From NCBI GenBank assembly GCA_964421565.1, contig CAYQXJ010000008.1, positions 1 to 64,000 on the forward strand: DNA of 64,000 bases, in the 5' to 3' direction. The DNA comes from CAYQXJ01 sp964421565 (GTDB taxonomy: Bacteria; Planctomycetota; Brocadiia; SM23-32). This document shows, in pieces, positions 60,353 through 64,000 of the stretch. The notes below the pieces were generated by a model, which searched no databases, was not told the DNA's origin, and saw nothing but the letters and a program-made list of their open reading frames with translations. Within the stretch, counting starts at the first letter, position 1; every line of letters starts with the position of its first letter. The position numbers were made by a program, and so were the translations under genes.

Positions 60353-61477
60353 TCAGTGTGGGGCTTCTTCACCAGAAGCCGAACCGGCGTCTGCACCGTG
60401 CGCACCGTGTGGCGTATCAGCCGTTGATTCGTGGCGTTCGGGCTGCGGCGGCTGCTCTTCGCGGAAGACGCCAATGCGGCGGTAACGCTGGTAGCGAGCT
60501 CCGATCAACTCCTCGGCGGGCAGCGCGCTCAACTCGTCCAACGTGTCGGAGATGTACGCCTCGAGGTTGCGCGCCGTGGCCTGCGGGTCCCTGTGAGCTC
60601 CGCCCCGGGGTTCGGGGATGATAGCTTCGATGATGCCTGCCTGGAGCATATCCTGTGCGGTGAGCTTCATGGCCTCGGCGGCCTGGGCGCCCATGTCCCC
60701 GTCCTTCCAGAGGATGGCGGCGAGGCCCTCCGGCGTAATGACACTGTAGTAAGCATTTTCGAGCATGGCAAACCGGTCGCCTACTCCGATCCCGAGCGCG
60801 CCGCCGCTGCAGCCTTCGCCGGTGACCACGATGATGATCGGCGTGCGGAGCCCGGCCATGGTGAATATGTTCTCCGCGATTGCCATAGCCTGTCCGCGTT
60901 CTTCGGCATCGACTGCGCAGGCTGCACCGGGTGTGTCGATCAGGCAGATGAGGGGGAGCTGGAACTTCTGCGCGAGCCTCATCTTCGCCAGGGCCTTCCT
61001 ATAGCCCTCCGGCTGTGGCATGCCGAAGTTGGCCGCCAGCTTCTCCTTCGTATCCTTGCCCTTGTGCATGGCTAAGACCATGACACGGTGCTCGTCCAGG
61101 CGTCCGAGCCCCGTCACGATGGCGGCGTCGTCGCCGAACCGCCGGTCGCCATGCAGCTCAACGAAATCCTCGAACAGCATGCGCAGGTAGTCGGTGGGAT
61201 GAGGGCGAAGGGGATGCCTGGCCAGGCGCACCCGCTGGTAGGCCGTCAGGTTCTCAAACGTCTCCCGCAGCAGCCTGTCACGCTCCTTTTCGAGCTTTTC
61301 CACGCGGGCGACTATGTCCGGCGCGGCGGTCCCTTTCTCGGTCAGTTCGCGTATCTGTTTCTCGACCTCGACGATTGGACGCTCGAAATCGTATGCGAAA
61401 CGCTCCTGATTGTCGTTTGACACCATGGGAACGGGACTGCGCTCTTGGAGTGGGGGGAGCGGACGTGAGTCGGCCAT
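60353..61477 (-). CDS. accA: Acetyl-CoA carboxylase carboxyltransferase alpha subunit
   Basis: About 374 residues from ATG 61477 (MADSRP); ATG 61426 (MVSNDN) is an alternative. Half of the carboxyltransferase that makes malonyl-CoA for fatty acid synthesis. Blocks: FERPIVEVEKQIREL, HPLRPHPTDYLRMLFEDFVELHGDR, GDDAAIVTG, GRLDEHRVMVLAMHKG, FNLPLICLIDTPGAACAVDAEERGQ-like PLICLIDTPGAA, and TGEGCSGGALGIGVGDRF. The C-terminus carries an extra tail of about 50 residues rich in Pro, His and Glu, not usual for AccA (~319). AccD is elsewhere. Confidence 0.95.
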   Translation of the reverse strand: MADSRPLPPLQERSPVPMVSNDNQERFAYDFERPIVEVEKQIRELTEKGTAAPDIVARVEKLEKERDRLLRETFENLTAYQRVRLARHPLRPHPTDYLRMLFEDFVELHGDRRFGDDAAIVTGLGRLDEHRVMVLAMHKGKDTKEKLAANFGMPQPEGYRKALAKMRLAQKFQLPLICLIDTPGAACAVDAEERGQAMAIAENIFTMAGLRTPIIIVVTGEGCSGGALGIGVGDRFAMLENAYYSVITPEGLAAILWKDGDMGAQAAEAMKLTAQDMLQAGIIEAIIPEPRGGAHRDPQATARNLEAYISDTLDELSALPAEELIGARYQRYRRIGVFREEQPPQPERHESTADTPHGAHGADAGSASGEEAPH

Positions 61478-61495
61478 TGTAGCTGCGGCCCCGTT

Positions 61496-61523
61496 TTGAA
61501 TCAAGAGGGTTAACGTGTATAAT
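61496..61523 (+). promoter_or_regulatory. Promoter of ribD
   Basis: TTGAAT (61496-61501), 16-base spacer and consensus TATAAT (61518-61523) on the plus strand, 61 bases before the ribD start codon and between it and divergent accA. The leader is too short for an FMN riboswitch. Confidence 0.7.
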
Positions 61524-61584
61524 CCCCGCCCTCACCAGGGACGGCCAGAGCCGACCGGCTTCCAGGTATCATCCGGAGACAGCC

Positions 61585-62742
61585 GTGACATCTGCCGAGC
61601 AAGACCGTCGTTACATGGAGCGCGCGTTGGCGCTCGCGGAGAATGCTCGCGGCTTCGCGGAGCCGAACCCCGTAGTGGGGGCAGTGGTCGTGAGCGATGG
61701 TCGGATCGTTGGCGAAGGCTACACTCAACCCTTCGGCGGTGACCATGCCGAAGTGGTGGGCCTGGAGAAGGCGGGCGAGCGGGCGCGAGGGGCAGACATA
61801 TACGTAACGCTTGAACCGTGCGCGCATTACGGCAAAACTCCGCCCTGTGCCGAGGCGCTCGTCAGGGCACAGCCGCGACGGGTGATTATCCCGGTTCTGG
61901 ACCCTACCCAGAAGACGCGCGGCAAGGGTGTCGCGCGGCTGCGGGAGAACGGCATCGCCGTAGAGGTGGGGCTGTGCCGAGAGGAGGCCGTCAGATCCAA
62001 CGCCGGGTTCTTCAAGTTGGCAGCGGTGGGCCGGCCGCTGGTGATCGCCAAGTGGGCCATGAGCGCGGATGGCAAGATCGCCACGCGGGGGGGCGATTCG
62101 CGCTGGATAACCGGCCCGCAGGCCCGGGAACTCGTCCATCGGCACAGGGGCCGGGTGGACGCCGTGATGGTGGGCGCCCGCACTGCCCAGGCGGACGACC
62201 CTCTGCTGACGTGTCGAGACTCGGAACGTCGGCGCACGGCGGCGCGCATCGTTGTGTGCGGGGCAGACGTGCCGGCTGCGGGATCGAAGCTGGTGCGCAG
62301 CGTGCGGGAGGGGCCGGTGCTGCTGGCGCACCGCGCGGACGATCCCCCCGAGGGGCTCGACCAGGCGGAGACGGCGGGGTGCGAGGCAATGGCGTTGCCA
62401 GGGGACCGAAGCGGGGTAAACTTGTGCGCACTGCTGGATGAACTGGGCCGTCGATCCATGACTAACGTACTGGTGGAAGGCGGAGGCGAACTGCTGGGCA
62501 GTTTGTTCGACGGAAGGTTAGTAGATAGGGCTATGGTCTTTGTCGCTCCGATTGTCCTCGGCGGCCGGGGTGCCCTTACGGCAGTGGCTGGTGAGGGAGT
62601 CGCTTCGATGGCGGACGCGATCCCCCTGAAATCCCGGACAGTGTCCGCCCATGGTCCGGACATTCTGGTGGAAGGCTGGGTGGTGGATGCCCTCGAATGG
62701 CAACCTGATGAGCCGATCCCTGAGGAGCACCTATATGAGTGA
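61585..62742 (+). CDS. ribD: Bifunctional riboflavin biosynthesis deaminase/reductase RibD
   Basis: 385 residues from GTG 61585, with GGAG seven bases upstream. N-terminal deaminase (1-145): AEPNPVVGAVVV, the zinc motif HAE in GGDHAEVVGL, and PCAHYGKTPPC (Cys ligands). C-terminal reductase (about 150-360): PLVIAKWAMSADGKIAT, SRWITGPQARELVHRHRG, GARTAQADDPLLT, and NVLVEGGGELLGSLF. Converts the GTP cyclohydrolase II product to the ribitylamino-uracil phosphate in two steps. The last 8 bases overlap the next gene. Confidence 0.95.
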   Translation: MTSAEQDRRYMERALALAENARGFAEPNPVVGAVVVSDGRIVGEGYTQPFGGDHAEVVGLEKAGERARGADIYVTLEPCAHYGKTPPCAEALVRAQPRRVIIPVLDPTQKTRGKGVARLRENGIAVEVGLCREEAVRSNAGFFKLAAVGRPLVIAKWAMSADGKIATRGGDSRWITGPQARELVHRHRGRVDAVMVGARTAQADDPLLTCRDSERRRTAARIVVCGADVPAAGSKLVRSVREGPVLLAHRADDPPEGLDQAETAGCEAMALPGDRSGVNLCALLDELGRRSMTNVLVEGGGELLGSLFDGRLVDRAMVFVAPIVLGGRGALTAVAGEGVASMADAIPLKSRTVSAHGPDILVEGWVVDALEWQPDEPIPEEHLYE

Positions 62743-63793
62743 GGGGGCGGCGACCAGCGAGTACCTCTTGACGTGCATATACGGCCTTGAGCAGGAGCTT
62801 GCAGGCGAGATCGGCGAGCGGCTGGGCTGCGAATGCGAGCATGGCTGGTGTGAGGTGACATTCCGTAAGGATTTATCGGCCAGTGAGTTGCGACACGTTC
62901 GTATTGCCACGAATAGCTACCTTGTGCTGGACGGGTTTGCTGTCGATCACACGAAAGACTCGCTGGCGAAGGTCGCCGAGCGTGTCGCCGCGATGCGCAT
63001 GGAAGAATGGCAGCGGCGGCGCCAGGAGTTCGGCAGCGAGTGGGCCGGCGGACCGGTTCGAGTGTGCGTAAACCGTAGTGGAAAGCATAATTACAGCTAC
63101 CGCGAGATCGAAGAAGCCGTGCTGGAGGTGATCCCCGATTCCTGTGGAATGAAGGCGCGGCTCGATGGGGACGGCGCAGAACTGCGCATCGACGTCGACG
63201 GCGAGCAATGCCGTCTGCTCGGGCGGCTGAGCGATCGGCCAATGTCTCAGCGCCCATGGAAGGTGCGTCACACGCGCGCCGAGACTGACGCCACGCTTGC
63301 TGCCGCAATGGTGCGCCGGACCAATCCGCAGCCTTCAGACGCGGTGCTCGATCCGTTCTGTGGCTCAGGAACCATCGCCATTGAGCGTGCGTTGGCTGCG
63401 CGGGTCGAGCGAGTGGTGGCCGGTGACAGCAAGGAGAAGTATGTGGAATGGACGGCAGTCAATGCCGAGAACGCGGGCGTGGACCTGTGTCTTAACACTT
63501 GGGATGCACGTCGCTTACCGTTCCAGGACCGCTCCTTCACGGCCGTCGTGACCGCACCGCCAACAGGGCGTCCCGAGGATGGTCGCCCCTGGGGCCTGGC
63601 CGAGTACGGCCGGCTGCTGGCCGAGCTGGTGCGCGTCGTCGAGTTCGGCGGCCCGGCGGTCGTGCTCGCCCGCGACCAACAGCTCATGAAGCGTGCCGTA
63701 AAACGTGTCGCCTGTGCTCGCGTCACGGACCGGTTGCTCTGCGACTGGAAAGGCATCCGGCACGCCATTTTCACACTGAGAAGAACTCCCTGA
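62735..63793 (+). CDS. THUMP-type RNA methyltransferase (Trm14/RlmL-like)
   Basis: 352 residues from ATG 62735 with GAGGAG seven bases upstream, overlapping ribD. The N-terminal half (to about 165) is THUMP-like, with TCIYGLEQELAGEIGERLGCE at the start; the Rossmann methyltransferase domain has AMVRRTNPQPSDAVLDPFCGSGTIAIERAL (SAM binding motif I). Motif IV, usually N/D-P-P-Y or D-L-P-F-G, reads TAPPTGR, so the catalytic loop differs from typical RNA N-methyltransferases. Likely methylates a guanine in tRNA or rRNA. Odd motif noted in findings. Confidence 0.84.
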   Translation: MSEGAATSEYLLTCIYGLEQELAGEIGERLGCECEHGWCEVTFRKDLSASELRHVRIATNSYLVLDGFAVDHTKDSLAKVAERVAAMRMEEWQRRRQEFGSEWAGGPVRVCVNRSGKHNYSYREIEEAVLEVIPDSCGMKARLDGDGAELRIDVDGEQCRLLGRLSDRPMSQRPWKVRHTRAETDATLAAAMVRRTNPQPSDAVLDPFCGSGTIAIERALAARVERVVAGDSKEKYVEWTAVNAENAGVDLCLNTWDARRLPFQDRSFTAVVTAPPTGRPEDGRPWGLAEYGRLLAELVRVVEFGGPAVVLARDQQLMKRAVKRVACARVTDRLLCDWKGIRHAIFTLRRTP

Positions 63794-63809
63794 TCGCGTG
63801 GATGCATCG

Positions 63810-64000
63810 ATGCTGCTTATGAGGCTGTACGATGTCCTGCGTGGGGAGTTCGGGCACCGCGACTGGTGGCCGGGCGATGGTCCGTTCGAGGTCATGGTCG
63901 GCGCCGTGTTGACGCAACGCACAGCATGGAGGAACGTCGAGAGGGCGCTTCAGGCCCTCAAGGACGCCGACGTGCTTAGCGCGCAGGCGCTTGCTTGCAT
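63810..64000 (+). CDS. Endonuclease III/HhH-GPD family DNA glycosylase, N-terminal part
   Basis: The frame from ATG 63810 (or GTG 63798, ATG 63819) reads MLLMRLYDVLRGEFG, then DWWPGDGPFEVMVGAVLTQRTAWRNVERAL, the family start (WWPxxxPFEVxVGAxLTQxTxWxNVExA) of base-excision glycosylases of the HP0602/endonuclease III type. It runs off the end of the window, so the catalytic Lys/Asp and Fe-S Cys regions are not visible. It begins about 16 bases after the methyltransferase stop, so it belongs to the ribD run. Confidence 0.82.
   Translation, partial: MLLMRLYDVLRGEFGHRDWWPGDGPFEVMVGAVLTQRTAWRNVERALQALKDADVLSAQALAC

Noticed and set aside
1..64000. CRISPR array, prophage or integrative element
   Set aside because: No regularly spaced repeats, no cas genes, no integrase or phage structural genes; the only mobile traces are the IS1380 remnant and the MITE-like repeat.

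Overview
GC-rich bacterial chromosome, densely coded on both strands. Housekeeping genes (mnmG, ftsY, secDF, ribH/nusB, ribD, accA, argD/argF, ilvD, aroDE) show it is chromosomal, not a plasmid or phage. Several gene types are typical of the Planctomycetes and related (PVC-like) lineages: a Ser/Thr kinase fused to a formylglycine-generating-enzyme-like (SUMF) domain, large VWA and DUF4175-like membrane proteins, an HflK/HflC-like cluster and a fused SecD-SecF. I infer a planctomycete or close relative. This is a guess from content; no rRNA is present to settle it.

Layout. 1-8608, all minus strand: initiator tRNA (cut by the window edge), TPR lipoprotein, AIR-synthase-like protein, mnmG, endonuclease IV, acyl-CoA dehydrogenase, ETF alpha and ETF beta, the CDSs being closely packed. 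8609-9604: a decayed IS1380-like transposase and regulatory DNA. 9605-12741, plus: a secreted multidomain protein and a PHP-domain protein. 12913-25214, plus: an eight-gene membrane locus with an ABC-2-like permease, three consecutive SPFH (HflK/HflC-like) proteins, a CPC-type metal P-type ATPase, an ABC ATPase, a second permease and a large membrane-anchored helical protein. This locus is the best candidate here for an undescribed system. 25231-36408, minus: gmhB with a VWA membrane protein, ilvD, a TadG-like protein, then ribH, a NusB-PHP fusion, ftsY, argD and argF. 36549-40438, plus: a DUF4175-like protein and two small exported partners. 40441-40613: a hairpin-rich MITE-like repeat. 40616-44007, minus: a YhaN/YhaO-like (SbcC/SbcD-like) pair. 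44164-48969, plus: archease and the RtcB RNA ligase, then the kinase-SUMF fusion. 49025-55799: ferredoxin, an APC permease fused to a PTS-EIIA-like domain, a nucleoside hydrolase, a glycosyltransferase-like protein, a phosphoesterase and bifunctional AroDE. 56038-64000: SecDF with a greatly enlarged SecF exported region, a HAD phosphatase, accA, ribD, a THUMP-type methyltransferase and the start of an endonuclease III family gene.

How the parts work together. The ETF/acyl-CoA dehydrogenase genes form a fatty-acid (or related acyl-CoA) oxidation module. ArgD/ArgF serve arginine synthesis, RibH/RibD riboflavin, AroDE the shikimate pathway and IlvD branched-chain amino acids. RtcB and archease form an RNA repair pair. 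The SPFH/P-type ATPase/ABC locus is predicted to build a membrane microdomain or cage complex that handles export or membrane quality control; its substrate cannot be read from sequence. Starts were chosen by ribosome-binding sites and family alignment from memory; no searches were run.
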